A DNA stretch of 64,000 nt from Rhodohalobacter sp. SW132 (GTDB lineage: Bacteria > Bacteroidota > Rhodothermia > Balneolales > Balneolaceae). Position numbers and translations under genes: made by a program. The notes beneath the pieces are model-generated. The model was not told where the DNA came from, did no database searches, and saw only the letters and a list, made by a program, of their open reading frames with translations. Shown piece after piece: positions 1 to 8,876 of the stretch (position 1 is its first letter; every line of letters begins with the position of its first letter). The stretch is from NCBI RefSeq assembly GCF_003390325.1, contig NZ_QUOK01000010.1, positions 157,746-221,745 of the forward strand, in the 5' to 3' direction.

Positions 1-371
1 GCACAGACAACAGCCACCATGCGCGCCGCTGTGGAGTAGTATCGATCACCTACAAAATCAGGAACGGTAAATTTACCAAATTTTCTCAGGTAAGGAGCCA
101 GTAAAAGAGCAAGCAGAACATAGCCGCCGGTCCAGCCCATCAGGTAAACTGAACCGTCGCGTCCCATAAAGCTGATCAGCCCTGCCATAGAGATAAATGA
201 TGCCGCCGACATCCAGTCAGCGGCTGTGGCGAGGCCGTTAGCAAGAGGGGATACCCGTCCGCCGGCTATATAAAATTCACCCGTGGTTCCGGCGCGTGAC
301 AAGTATGCGATGAAGATATAGAGCGCAAAAGTGAGCCCAACAATCAAAAATGTCCATCCCTGAATGCCCAT
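1..371 (-). CDS. Sodium:solute symporter, 5' part (cut by window edge)
   Basis: Only the first 123 codons are present; the frame stays open to position 1. The protein begins with a hydrophobic helix ([19 protein letters not shown]), followed by [15 protein letters not shown] and [14 protein letters not shown], the opening pattern of the sodium:solute symporter (SSS) family, in the branch that includes acetate permease ActP. It would sit in the inner membrane and bring in a small organic anion with sodium. The ATG at 371 shares one base with the TGA of the upstream DUF4212 gene, so the two are translationally coupled. That pairing is typical of the two-component SSS/DUF4212 transporters. The substrate cannot be told from this fragment. 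Confidence 0.88.
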   Translation of the reverse strand, partial: MGIQGWTFLIVGLTFALYIFIAYLSRAGTTGEFYIAGGRVSPLANGLATAADWMSAASFISMAGLISFMGRDGSVYLMGWTGGYVLLALLLAPYLRKFGKFTVPDFVGDRYYSTAARMVAVVC

Positions 372-625
372 CACACCTCGTTGTATTCAAATTTTTTGTC
401 GAGGCGGTTCATCAGCCAGACGTACACAAATATCAGAATTACAAACACGTAGATGGAACCTTGCTGGGCAAACCAAAACCCGAGTTTAAAGCCGCCCATA
501 CGGAACTGATCGAGCCAATCGACAAATAGAATACCGGCTCCGTAAGACACAACAAACCAGATAGCCAGCAGAATGGCCAGGTAGATGAGGTTTTGCCGCC
601 AGTATTGTTGAGCTTTTGATTTCAT
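371..625 (-). CDS. DUF4212 small subunit of sodium:solute symporter
   Basis: This 84-residue protein has two membrane segments (about residues 13-33 and 55-72) with the pattern [24 protein letters not shown] near the start and [13 protein letters not shown] in the middle. Both match the DUF4212 family, a small partner encoded directly upstream of SSS-family symporters. Stop and start codons of the two genes overlap as TGATG. The role is inferred from family and context: accessory membrane subunit of the symporter. Its length is normal for the family. Confidence 0.9.
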   Translation of the reverse strand: MKSKAQQYWRQNLIYLAILLAIWFVVSYGAGILFVDWLDQFRMGGFKLGFWFAQQGSIYVFVILIFVYVWLMNRLDKKFEYNEV

Positions 626-768
626 TCAGCAATAGTTAACGGTCTATTATAGGTAAACAGATCGCAAGAGGCAACGTGTTGTTTAGAATCGGGATAGGAT
701 CTTTTTTTAAGTGCGGAATCCAAACCGACGATAAAGAAATATTGAATTCATCAACGAATCAAAATTAC

Positions 769-1143
769 ATGTATCCATTTACTTTTGATATAAAATCCCT
801 CGATCTCTGGTTATCGTATGAACTTTCAGGGTCGGCTCTTTTCATGATGAGCTTTTTTTATATCGCTTCTCTTTACCTTCTTGGCGCGCTGATTTTACTC
901 TTTTTACCGATTTTGGTGGGCACACTGATCCATGAAAAGCGATACGGCTGGCTCATTTTCTTTCTCTTGTTCGTTGGCCTGCCCGCACTTTTCATCTATT
1001 TTATTTTCGATTCCGGGAGTTGGTTTCACGTTCTTCGATTTGTGCCGATTGCGCTTTTTCTGTTTTACTGCCTGCTTTTAAAACTGACTCTACCCGGGTG
1101 GGACAACCCGGCACCGGAACCGGCTCCTAAACTTCAGCTTTGA
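769..1143 (+). CDS. Small integral membrane protein, unknown function
   Basis: A protein of 124 residues if started at the ATG at 769. It has three or four hydrophobic segments (roughly residues 22-50, 60-76, 83-105) and a proline-rich tail (NPAPEPAPKLQL). I do not recognise a family. The frame stays open back to a TTG at 676 with an AGAGG about 5 bases upstream, but the extra 31 residues are polar and unlike a leader, so the later ATG is preferred. It is transcribed away from the symporter pair and ends just before a strong hairpin terminator that it shares with dnaK on the other strand. Confidence 0.5.
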   Translation: MYPFTFDIKSLDLWLSYELSGSALFMMSFFYIASLYLLGALILLFLPILVGTLIHEKRYGWLIFFLLFVGLPALFIYFIFDSGSWFHVLRFVPIALFLFYCLLLKLTLPGWDNPAPEPAPKLQL

Positions 1144-1160
1144 TTTTTCAGAAACCATAA

Positions 1161-1193
1161 AAAAAGCCCCGCGACACTGCCGCGGGGCTTTTT
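1161..1193. terminator. Bidirectional rho-independent terminator
   Basis: A perfect 13-bp stem (AAAAAGCCCCGCG at 1161-1173 with its complement at 1181-1193) around a 7-base loop. A-tract and T-tract flank it on opposite sides, so it can work for the small membrane protein on plus and for dnaK on minus. Confidence 0.9.
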
Positions 1194-1250
1194 TGGATTT
1201 CATTATCGATCTATTCAGAAAAGTCTAAGCTGCTCCGAATCAGATCGGGT

Positions 1251-3188
1251 TTACTTTTTCTCATCTTCGTCATCGACGACCTCAAAATCGGCGTCAACGG
1301 CGTCATCTTCTTCTTCAGCTTCTGCATCAGCAGCTCCGCCTTCAGCTTGTGCACCTTCACCGGCTCCGCCTGCCTGTTGCTCATTCGCAGCGGCCTGGTA
1401 GATTTCCTGTGAAGCGGCTGCCCATGCCTGGTTCAGCTCTTCAATAGCAGGCTCAATCTCATCCACTTTCTCCTCTTTATGGAGGGTTTCGAGCTTGTCG
1501 AGAGCAGTCTGAATCTTGGTTTGATTCTCCTCGGATATCTTATCCTTGTTCTCTTCAAGCTGTTTCTTGGTTGAGAAAAGCAGGGTGTCTGCTTTATTGA
1601 GGGTTTCAATGCGCTCACGCACTTGTTTGTCCTCTTCGGCATGCTCTTCAGCGGCATTTTTCATCTTCTCGATTTCTGAGTCGCTGAGTCCGGAAGAGGA
1701 TTCAATACGAATGCTCTGCTCTTTTCCGGTTCCTTTATCTTTTGCACTTACGTTCAGAACACCGTTGGCATCCAGATCGAACGTTACTTCAATCTGCGGT
1801 ACGCCACGTGGTGCCGGCGGAATGCCGTCGAGGTGGAACCGGCCAAGTGTTCGGTTATCCTGAGCCTTGGCACGTTCGCCCTGCAGGATGTGAATTTCCA
1901 CACTGCTCTGGCTGTCAGCAGCAGTTGAGAAGGTCTCTTTTTTGCTGGTTGGAATCGTGGTGTTCGATTCAATCAGCTTGGTCATTACGCCGCCAAGGGT
2001 TTCAATACCCAAAGTCAGCGGGGTAACATCAAGAAGAACTACATCGTCCACGTCTCCAGTAAGTACTCCACCCTGAATTGCGGCTCCAACGGCCACTACT
2101 TCATCCGGGTTTACACCTTTACTTGGATCTTTACCAAAGAACTCCTTCACAACTTCCTGGATCTTCGGAATACGTGTGGAACCACCCACAAGGATTACCT
2201 GGTCAACTTCACTTTTGCTCAGACCAGCATCTTTCAGTGATTTTTCACACGGTTTTATGGTTCGCTGAACGAGATCATCAACAAGCTGCTCAAATTTGGC
2301 TCTTGTGATATCGATGTTCAGGTGCTTCGGTCCCGCATCGGTTGCTGTGATAAATGGAAGGTTCACGTTAGTTTTTTGTGAACTTGAGAGTTCGATCTTG
2401 GCTTTCTCAGCGGCATCTTTCAGTCGCTGCATTGCCATTGGATCTTTTCTCAGGTCAATGCCTTCATCTCTGTTAAACTCTTCGGCAAGAAACTTGATCA
2501 GGCGCTGGTCAAAATCATCACCGCCAAGGTGGGTGTCACCACTGGTGGATTTCACTTCAAATACTCCGTCACCGAGTTCCAGGATCGATACGTCAAACGT
2601 ACCTCCACCAAGGTCATAAACCACGATGGTTTGGTCTGTGTCTTTTTTATCAAGTCCGTACGCCAGAGATGCGGCGGTTGGTTCGTTAATAATTCGTTTG
2701 ATCTCCAGCCCGGCAATTTTCCCGGCTTCCTGTGTCGCTTTCCGCTGCGCATCGTTAAAGTAGGCGGGAACCGTAACTACAGCTTCAGTTACTTTTTCAC
2801 CCAGGTATTCTTCAGCGGTCTGCTTCATTTTCTGCAGAACCATCGCTGAAATTTCCTGTGGTGCGTAGAGACGGTCGTCAATTTTTACACGTGCCGTGCC
2901 GTCATCGCCCTTTACAACTTTATATGAAGCCTGGCTGCTCTCTTCAGTGATTTCGCTAAACATCCGGCCCATAAACCGTTTGATAGAAGAGATTGTTTTT
3001 TCGGGATTGGTAATTGCCTGGCGCTTTGCCGGTGCTCCTACAAGCCGTTCGCCGTCTTTTGAAAATGCAACGACAGATGGAGTTGTTCGTCCACCTTCTG
3101 CATTCTGAATAACAACCGGCTCGCTGCCCTCCATTACGGAGACGCATGAGTTGGTTGTTCCTAAATCGATACCTATAATCTTACCCAT
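1251..3188 (-). CDS. dnaK: Chaperone DnaK (Hsp70)
   Basis: A full-length 645-residue Hsp70. It opens with the phosphate-binding motif [10 protein letters not shown], contains [13 protein letters not shown] and the [13 protein letters not shown] segment of the ATPase domain, then the linker [19 protein letters not shown], the beta-sandwich substrate domain and an alpha-helical lid. The end is Gly/Ala-rich and then strongly acidic (DDEDEKK). It folds and refolds cytosolic proteins with DnaJ and GrpE, neither of which is nearby. It follows an hsp20 gene on the same strand with a 43-base gap, so the two are probably one heat-shock operon ending at the terminator at 1161-1193. Confidence 0.98.
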   Translation of the reverse strand: MGKIIGIDLGTTNSCVSVMEGSEPVVIQNAEGGRTTPSVVAFSKDGERLVGAPAKRQAITNPEKTISSIKRFMGRMFSEITEESSQASYKVVKGDDGTARVKIDDRLYAPQEISAMVLQKMKQTAEEYLGEKVTEAVVTVPAYFNDAQRKATQEAGKIAGLEIKRIINEPTAASLAYGLDKKDTDQTIVVYDLGGGTFDVSILELGDGVFEVKSTSGDTHLGGDDFDQRLIKFLAEEFNRDEGIDLRKDPMAMQRLKDAAEKAKIELSSSQKTNVNLPFITATDAGPKHLNIDITRAKFEQLVDDLVQRTIKPCEKSLKDAGLSKSEVDQVILVGGSTRIPKIQEVVKEFFGKDPSKGVNPDEVVAVGAAIQGGVLTGDVDDVVLLDVTPLTLGIETLGGVMTKLIESNTTIPTSKKETFSTAADSQSSVEIHILQGERAKAQDNRTLGRFHLDGIPPAPRGVPQIEVTFDLDANGVLNVSAKDKGTGKEQSIRIESSSGLSDSEIEKMKNAAEEHAEEDKQVRERIETLNKADTLLFSTKKQLEENKDKISEENQTKIQTALDKLETLHKEEKVDEIEPAIEELNQAWAAASQEIYQAAANEQQAGGAGEGAQAEGGAADAEAEEEDDAVDADFEVVDDEDEKK

Positions 3189-3231
3189 AATATTACCTGT
3201 CCTGTGTTCTTATTTTATTATTTAATGTTCT

Positions 3232-3657
3232 TTAGTTGATCGGAATGGAGTCGGCTTCAGATTCTCCGGTTCCTTTTTTCGATATTTTTACAGTGAGTAC
3301 ACCATCCTTAAAGGAAGCCTCGATGGAGGATGAGTCTGCATGATCGGGCATAGAGAAAGACCGGATAAATGATCCTTGTGCGCGTTCTTCTCTTTTCAGG
3401 GTTTCACCTTCTTCAAGATAAAGTTCACGAGTGCCCTCTATTTTCAGCACATGATCTTTCAGCGTTACTTTAATCTGCTTCTTGCTCATTCCGGGCAGAT
3501 CTGCTGCGATAATATATTTGCTGTCACTTTCAATGATATCGCAGGCGGGTGAAAAATCCCGTTCAGCGTCTGATGGCGTCATTCGTTCCACAAACTGCTG
3601 GATCTCGCGACCAAGCGATGTCAGCTGATTTTCTATGTCGACTTTAAAGTTGCTCAT
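3232..3657 (-). CDS. Small heat shock protein, Hsp20/alpha-crystallin family
   Basis: A 141-residue protein, taking the ATG at 3657 (MSNFKVDIENQL). The frame stays open further upstream, but that part is not protein-like and contains a promoter-like sequence. The alpha-crystallin domain spans about residues 35-130: it starts at PACDIIESDSKYIIAADLPGM, includes the LKDHVLKIEGTRE strand and ends with ASFKDGVLTVKISKK, which carries the conserved A-x-x-x-G-x-L signature. It is an ATP-independent holdase that keeps unfolding proteins soluble. It lies upstream of dnaK in the same direction. The C-terminal I-x-I/V anchor appears as the IPIN end, giving IPI. Confidence 0.93.
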   Translation of the reverse strand: MSNFKVDIENQLTSLGREIQQFVERMTPSDAERDFSPACDIIESDSKYIIAADLPGMSKKQIKVTLKDHVLKIEGTRELYLEEGETLKREERAQGSFIRSFSMPDHADSSSIEASFKDGVLTVKISKKGTGESEADSIPIN

Positions 3658-3687
3658 AATTATTTCATTTCGTTCATACAGTCTTAG

Positions 3688-3703
3688 AGCAACCACAATG
3701 CCA
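3688..3703 (-). promoter_or_regulatory. Possible sigma-54 (-24/-12) promoter of hsp20-dnaK
   Basis: Read on the minus strand the site is TGGCAT, five bases (TGTGG), then TTGCT. This gives the GG-N10-GC spacing of the sigma-54 consensus TGGCAC-N5-TTGCW with one mismatch in the first block. The -12 element lies about 30 bases upstream of the hsp20 ATG, a natural distance for a promoter. A chance match somewhere in 64 kb is quite possible, so this is a suggestion only. No CIRCE inverted repeat is visible here. Confidence 0.35.
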
Positions 3704-3812
3704 ATACGAAACAACCTCGCATCTCACTGACGTATTGACATAGATATAGAAGGGATAGATGGCCGTTGTCAGTTTGACGGAATGATCACCACATGTTCCG
3801 TCAGGCCGGTCG

Positions 3813-5099
3813 TCAGCCCGACACTTCTTTCAGGTCTTTCCAGAAGTTGGGATAGGATATCGCAGTGCAGTCAGCATCGAGGATTGAAGATTCCCCGCCA
3901 GCTTTTGATGAGAGAATTGCAGCTGCCATCGCCATTCTGTGATCGTGGTAGCTGTTAAACTCCGCATTTTGAGGTTTAAAATCCGGATCGCCTTCAATTT
4001 CGATTCCATCATCCCGCAGCGTAGTTTCCGCACCGGCATTGGTAAGGATTTCGTGCATGGCTGAGAGGCGGTCAGTCTCCTTGTGTCGCAGCTCTTCAGC
4101 ACCCCGAATCGTCGAGCGGCCGTTTGCAAAACAGAAGGCAACCATCAGAATGGGAAGTTCATCAATGCAGTTAGGGATCAGTTTTGGATCGAGGTCGATT
4201 GGCTGAAGACTGGAATTCGAAATTTTCATATCAGCAACCGGTTCACTGCCCTGCATCCGTTCGTCTGTAAGTGTAATGTTAGCTCCCATCTGTTTGAGAA
4301 CGTGTAAAATACCGGTCCGGCTTGGGTTGATACCAACGTTTTTAAGAATCAGTTCACTGCCGGACTGAATTGCGGCGCCAACCATCCAGAACGCGGCGGC
4401 GGAAAAATCTCCGGGCACCGTGTACGATTGTGCTGGGATTGTATCTGAGGAACTGCTGCGGATGATTTTTCCCTGTCCGTATGGTTCGGATGTAAGATTT
4501 AAAAGTCTTTCCGTGTGGTCGCGGCTCGGGGTTTGTTCGATTACTTCAGTCGGCTCATCACCAAACAGGCCTGCGAGGAGTACACAGGACTTCAGCTGAG
4601 CACTGGCGATCGGCAGCGTGTAGCGCATCGGCTTGATGCCAGAATGATCCTTCAGTGAAATCGGGGCGAACTCATCTTCTTGTGCAGAGATTGTAGCTCC
4701 CATCCGGCGAAGCGGTTCGATGATCCGTTTCATCGTACGGCCAGAGAGAGAATCGTCTCCTGTCAATTCTGCCGTAACTCCGGCACCGGCAAGTATACCG
4801 GTGAGAAGCCGCATTGTAGTACCCGAATTTCCGCAATCAAGCGGTGTTGCAGGATTTATAAAACCCTTTCGCCCGACACCTTGGATTGTTACTCGATTTT
4901 TTTCCCGTTCAATTTGAATGCCAAGCTGTTTCAGGCAGGAAAGAGTGCTGGCCGGGTCTGCAGCCTCGGAATAGTTTTCAATGATGCTCTTTTCATCCGA
5001 TATGGCTGCAAAAAGTGCGGCACGGTGTGAAATAGATTTATCTGGTGGCAGTTGAATGGTTCCGTTGAATCCCGATGCAGGTCGTACGGTTTCTGTCAT
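3813..5099 (-). CDS. aroA: 3-phosphoshikimate 1-carboxyvinyltransferase (EPSP synthase)
   Basis: A complete 428-residue EPSP synthase. It transfers the enolpyruvyl group of PEP to shikimate-3-phosphate, the sixth step of chorismate synthesis. Visible motifs are PPDKSISHRAALF near residues 18-30 (Lys21, Ser22 and Arg26 line the active site), the PEP-binding GNSGTTMRLLTG near residue 90, SRDHTERL, the catalytic-Asp segment CIDELPILMVAF, and LRHKETDRLSAM. Its start lies 6 bases beyond the stop of the TPR gene, so it is probably co-transcribed with it. No other aromatic pathway gene is nearby. Confidence 0.97.
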   Translation of the reverse strand: MTETVRPASGFNGTIQLPPDKSISHRAALFAAISDEKSIIENYSEAADPASTLSCLKQLGIQIEREKNRVTIQGVGRKGFINPATPLDCGNSGTTMRLLTGILAGAGVTAELTGDDSLSGRTMKRIIEPLRRMGATISAQEDEFAPISLKDHSGIKPMRYTLPIASAQLKSCVLLAGLFGDEPTEVIEQTPSRDHTERLLNLTSEPYGQGKIIRSSSSDTIPAQSYTVPGDFSAAAFWMVGAAIQSGSELILKNVGINPSRTGILHVLKQMGANITLTDERMQGSEPVADMKISNSSLQPIDLDPKLIPNCIDELPILMVAFCFANGRSTIRGAEELRHKETDRLSAMHEILTNAGAETTLRDDGIEIEGDPDFKPQNAEFNSYHDHRMAMAAAILSSKAGGESSILDADCTAISYPNFWKDLKEVSG

Positions 5100-5105
5100 G
5101 AAGCC

Positions 5106-8102
5106 TTAGTTTCTATCTAAAAGTTGTTGTGCTTTTTCAGCACCCGATGTGCCGGGGTAAGTATCAACAATAGAGTTTAAAAGTGAAAGTGCATCTCCGC
5201 GTCGTCCTTCCCGGATATAAATTTCAGCAGTTTTATACTGAGCTTCTGAAACCCAGATGTCGTACGCCCCAAACAGTACGCGCACTCTTGAAAATTCTTC
5301 AAGGGCCTGTTCACGGTTTCCGGCTTCCATATGAGAGATACCCAGCAAATACTGAGATTCAGCACCGATTTCTGTTGAGTTGTTCTCTGCTACTAATGAG
5401 AAAAAGCGGCGGGCTTCTTCATTTCGGCCATCTTCGAGTAATACTTTACCCAAACCGGTTCTGGCGGCGTCATTATTCTCATTAATTGAAAGAACGCGTT
5501 CAAAATGTTGTCTTGCTGCACCGGTATCACCTTTCCCGAGGTTGGCCCGTCCCAAGCCAAGGTATGCTTCAAGCTGAAACCGGGAATCCTTCTCTGCAAG
5601 CTCCCTGAAAATTGATTCTGATTGATCATAACTTCCCTGATTGAGCAGAATCTGTCCCAACTCTGCGAGTGCAGGTGCCGCACGGTCTGAGTTGGGAAAA
5701 TCTTCTGCAATCGTTCGGTATGCTTCAGCGGCATCGTTGGGCCGGTCCATCCGCAAGTAGGCATCTGCCAGGTTGAAGTAAGCTTCCGGCATCATCGATT
5801 CGTTATTGGTAATCCTGAGATATTGTCTGAACTCTGATACTGCTGCCTGGTAATCTCCCGATTGAAGGGTGTTTTCAGCCTGCCGAAAGCGGAGCCGGTC
5901 TGCGGTGGAAGAGGTAGGGTTTTCGTCCAGAAATTCTTCAAGAATATCGGTACTCTGATCATCCCGCCCGGCGGAGAGTTGCGCAAACTGGATGCCATTT
6001 ACCGCTTCCAGAACATAGGTGCTGCCGGGATATCCTTCAAGAACCCGCCTGTACTCTTCAATAGCACGTTCGTAATCGCCTGCATTGTAGTAGGAATCAC
6101 CAATGTTATACTGCGCCCTGGCGGCCCATTCCGTACCGGGGAATCGTTCGATAACTGTGTTGAACTCTTCCACGGCCTGGTCGTAATTACCGGTATTCAG
6201 ATAAATGTAGGCCACATTATACTGTGCCTGTTCGCGGAGCCTGCTATAGGGGTAAATTCGAAGCATTCGCCGAAATTGAGTTACTGCATCAAAATTTCGG
6301 TTCATACGGTAGTAGCTGTTAGCCACCTGGAACATCGCGTAATCGCCACCCGGATCAGCCCCGATCGTTCGGTTGTAATACTCCAGTGCTTCCTGATATT
6401 TTCCCTGGGCATAAAATGCATCCCCGATACGAAGTTGGGTATCGGTATCATACGGGAAAAGTGCGATGGAAGGCGGATCGTAATTATCCAGAAAATCGAT
6501 GAGTGGCCCGGTGGCATTCTCATAATCACCCATCTTAAAATAAGCCCACCCGAGGGCGTATTTTGCCGCACCGATCAGGGAATGACTCGGATTGTCGTTG
6601 ATGAAACGGGCATATTGCGATGATGCAGGGCCGAAGTTTTCGTATTGAAAATGGGCGTCTGCGCTCCAGAATAGTGCTTCCCGGCCAAGATCACTGTTGG
6701 GCCATTCGTTGTAGACTGCTTCGAATTCGGGTTGTGCCTGCCGGTACGCCTGGTTGCTGTATCGAACCCACGCCATTTGAAAACGAGCCTGCCGAATCAG
6801 TGCTTCATCCAGATCTGTAAGCTGACTGGCCATCTCAAATGTTTCGAGTGCTCGTGTGTACTCTGAGTTGGCAAAATAGACTTCGCCCAAAAAAGTAAGA
6901 ACCTCACCGGGGTTTTCGAGTTCATCTACGATCCGGGCCAGCGGGAGCAGTGCGTCGATCGCTTCGCCGTTAAACCCAATTTCAAAAGCGGTGACGGCCC
7001 ATTCAAAATATGCCTCTTCAAAAAATACACCATCATCAAACCTGTTACCAAATTGCCTGAATGCATCCAGTGCATTTTGGTAACGTCCTGCAAGTTTGTT
7101 GTTTACGGCCTGGTAGTAAAGCCCTTTTCGAGCAACTTCATCAGACCCAACGGCAGCCCGGCCAAAGGAATCAGCGGCCCAGTGATAAATTTCCTGCTTG
7201 TGATATACCCAGCCAAGGCCGTAGTGCGCAATTCTTGCTTGATCTTCATCTTCCGCCCTGTTGATATACATGCGATAAAACCGCGTGGCGTTCTCAAAAT
7301 CGTTTTGTGCGTTGTAGCTTTCGGCAATCAGGTAAACGGCTTTTGAACGGTTCTCATCATCGAGTAAAGGCAAGGCTCGTTCGAGAGCTTCAATCGCCTC
7401 AGCAAAACGGCGCTGCTGATAGTATGATTCCCCAAGAGCGGTGCCGATCCTGCGTGTCATTTGATCAAATGGGTGGCGCTCGCGAAGAAGCTCGAATGCA
7501 TCAGCTGAGCGTTCGTAATCTTCATCTTCAAGATAAAGGCGTCCGCGGGCATAGAGAGCTTTGGGAGACCACTCGGATCTTCTGTGGTTATCAGAGAGTT
7601 CGAGGAACATTTCTCTTGCGAGGTCATTTTGGCCGTTCTCTGCAGCTGTTTCTGCAATATTATAGTAGAGTTCAGCTTTTCTGGAAGATGATTGGGGATA
7701 ATTCAGAGCTTGTTGCATTCGCTGAATGGCCCTGTCGAGTTCACCACGTTCTTTATGCTGATCGGCTGCCTCTTTAAGAAGCACAGCTGTATATCGGCTG
7801 TGAGGGAATTCATTTGCAAAACGGTCGGTTTGCCTGTCTGTGAGGGTAGAATCTACTTTAATGGCTGAACGGGCATGGAAGTACGCGGCAAGTTCAGTCT
7901 CCTGAATATCTTCGGGCTGATTGAGCAGGATTTTTTCAAAATAAGCCGCGGCTTCAGGATACAGCCCTTTTTCAAACAGGTCAATTCCCTGTTGCAGAGA
8001 ACTGCTTCCGGTACGGATCTCGTGCTGAGCGTGGGCGGTCAATGGGAGTAGAAACAGTAAAAACAGTATAAGCCGCGGAACAAAGGATACAGTACGGTTC
8101 AT
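5106..8102 (-). CDS. Large secreted TPR-repeat protein
   Basis: A 998-residue protein with a clear signal peptide (hydrophobic LILFLLFLLPLTAHA, likely cut after AHA). Almost all of the rest is tetratricopeptide repeats of about 34-37 residues, recognisable by recurring patterns such as A-x-Y-x-x-A-x-x-F and YYNAGDYERAIEEYRRVLEGYP. I estimate more than twenty repeats. Some pairs (NTGNYDQAVEEFNTVIERFPGTEWAARAQ-type) resemble the BamD/YbgF style of TPR found in envelope assembly proteins. It would be periplasmic or at the inner face of the outer membrane as a protein-binding scaffold. No catalytic domain is visible and the partner is unknown. Confidence 0.85.
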   Translation of the reverse strand: MNRTVSFVPRLILFLLFLLPLTAHAQHEIRTGSSSLQQGIDLFEKGLYPEAAAYFEKILLNQPEDIQETELAAYFHARSAIKVDSTLTDRQTDRFANEFPHSRYTAVLLKEAADQHKERGELDRAIQRMQQALNYPQSSSRKAELYYNIAETAAENGQNDLAREMFLELSDNHRRSEWSPKALYARGRLYLEDEDYERSADAFELLRERHPFDQMTRRIGTALGESYYQQRRFAEAIEALERALPLLDDENRSKAVYLIAESYNAQNDFENATRFYRMYINRAEDEDQARIAHYGLGWVYHKQEIYHWAADSFGRAAVGSDEVARKGLYYQAVNNKLAGRYQNALDAFRQFGNRFDDGVFFEEAYFEWAVTAFEIGFNGEAIDALLPLARIVDELENPGEVLTFLGEVYFANSEYTRALETFEMASQLTDLDEALIRQARFQMAWVRYSNQAYRQAQPEFEAVYNEWPNSDLGREALFWSADAHFQYENFGPASSQYARFINDNPSHSLIGAAKYALGWAYFKMGDYENATGPLIDFLDNYDPPSIALFPYDTDTQLRIGDAFYAQGKYQEALEYYNRTIGADPGGDYAMFQVANSYYRMNRNFDAVTQFRRMLRIYPYSRLREQAQYNVAYIYLNTGNYDQAVEEFNTVIERFPGTEWAARAQYNIGDSYYNAGDYERAIEEYRRVLEGYPGSTYVLEAVNGIQFAQLSAGRDDQSTDILEEFLDENPTSSTADRLRFRQAENTLQSGDYQAAVSEFRQYLRITNNESMMPEAYFNLADAYLRMDRPNDAAEAYRTIAEDFPNSDRAAPALAELGQILLNQGSYDQSESIFRELAEKDSRFQLEAYLGLGRANLGKGDTGAARQHFERVLSINENNDAARTGLGKVLLEDGRNEEARRFFSLVAENNSTEIGAESQYLLGISHMEAGNREQALEEFSRVRVLFGAYDIWVSEAQYKTAEIYIREGRRGDALSLLNSIVDTYPGTSGAEKAQQLLDRN

Positions 8103-8197
8103 GAATTATTTATGTAGACCAGTTCTTGGGGTAGAGTCAATTTTGAATATACCAACTTGTTGGGTTTTGTTCCCGCTGAGACCGGTAAAATCTTGTG

Positions 8198-8866
8198 TTA
8201 CAATTCCAGGTAGCGAAGAAGTTCATCTGCACGGGAACTCATGTCAACCTGAAGCAGGTCATCACGATTTTCAGTAGTGGTGATATATCCATGTCTTTGC
8301 AACGAAGAGACGACGGCAGAAGTATCCTGAAGATTGAGTTTGATAGAAACTCTGATATTTGCTTCAGATCCCGGCGTCTGCTCTACAGTAAGTCCAAGGA
8401 TCTTAGCACTCTCAGATTCTATAATATTCACAAGCTTGGTAAGTGTATAATCAGCGCGTTCGATATCCACGGAAATTACAGAGCCCTGCGTTGAAATGTT
8501 GAGCATCTTTGAGAAAGCTTCAAGCAGATCTTTTTTCTCAACAATTCCAATGACCGATTCGGTGTGATCCACAACGGCAATGAAGCGGACTTCTTTTGAT
8601 AACATCTGCCGGGCAACTTCAAAGAGGTGCTGATTTTCGTACGCAAAGATCGGCTCTTTGAGATCAAAATCAGACATTGGCTTAGACTCATCCGGCAGAT
8701 CAGTGAGCATATCAAGAGTGACCTGGCCAATTACCTTGCGGGTTGTTGGTTCAATAACGGGAATGTTGGCGGTTTGCCAGGCTTCCATTTTAGCCAGTGC
8801 GGAGCTTGCTTTATCTGTTGAAACAAGCGGGGTAAAACTGTTGTTTAGTATCTGTTTGGCTAACAT
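8198..8866 (-). CDS. CBS-domain pair protein with C-terminal ACT-like domain
   Basis: A 222-residue cytosolic protein. Residues about 1-55 (ALAKMEAWQTANIPVIEPTTRKVIGQVTLDML) and 70-125 (MLSKEVRFIAVVDHTESVIGIVEKKDLL) are two CBS motifs, which usually bind adenine nucleotides. Residues about 130-210 (GSVISVDIERADYTLTKLVNIIE, then IRVSIKLNLQD) look like an ACT-type regulatory fold, the AcuB-like arrangement. It lies 10 bases downstream of hflX and is probably in its operon. An energy-sensing regulatory role is inferred from the domains; the target is unknown. Confidence 0.8.
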   Translation of the reverse strand: MLAKQILNNSFTPLVSTDKASSALAKMEAWQTANIPVIEPTTRKVIGQVTLDMLTDLPDESKPMSDFDLKEPIFAYENQHLFEVARQMLSKEVRFIAVVDHTESVIGIVEKKDLLEAFSKMLNISTQGSVISVDIERADYTLTKLVNIIESESAKILGLTVEQTPGSEANIRVSIKLNLQDTSAVVSSLQRHGYITTTENRDDLLQVDMSSRADELLRYLEL

Positions 8867-8876
8867 AGCTTATGGG

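Noticed and set aside
3658..3812. CIRCE-type heat-shock operator before hsp20
   Set aside because: No inverted repeat of the TTAGCACTC/GAGTGCTAA type is present.
5862..6623. 253-codon open frame antisense to the TPR gene
   Set aside because: A shadow of the repeat-rich TPR gene, without recognisable domains.
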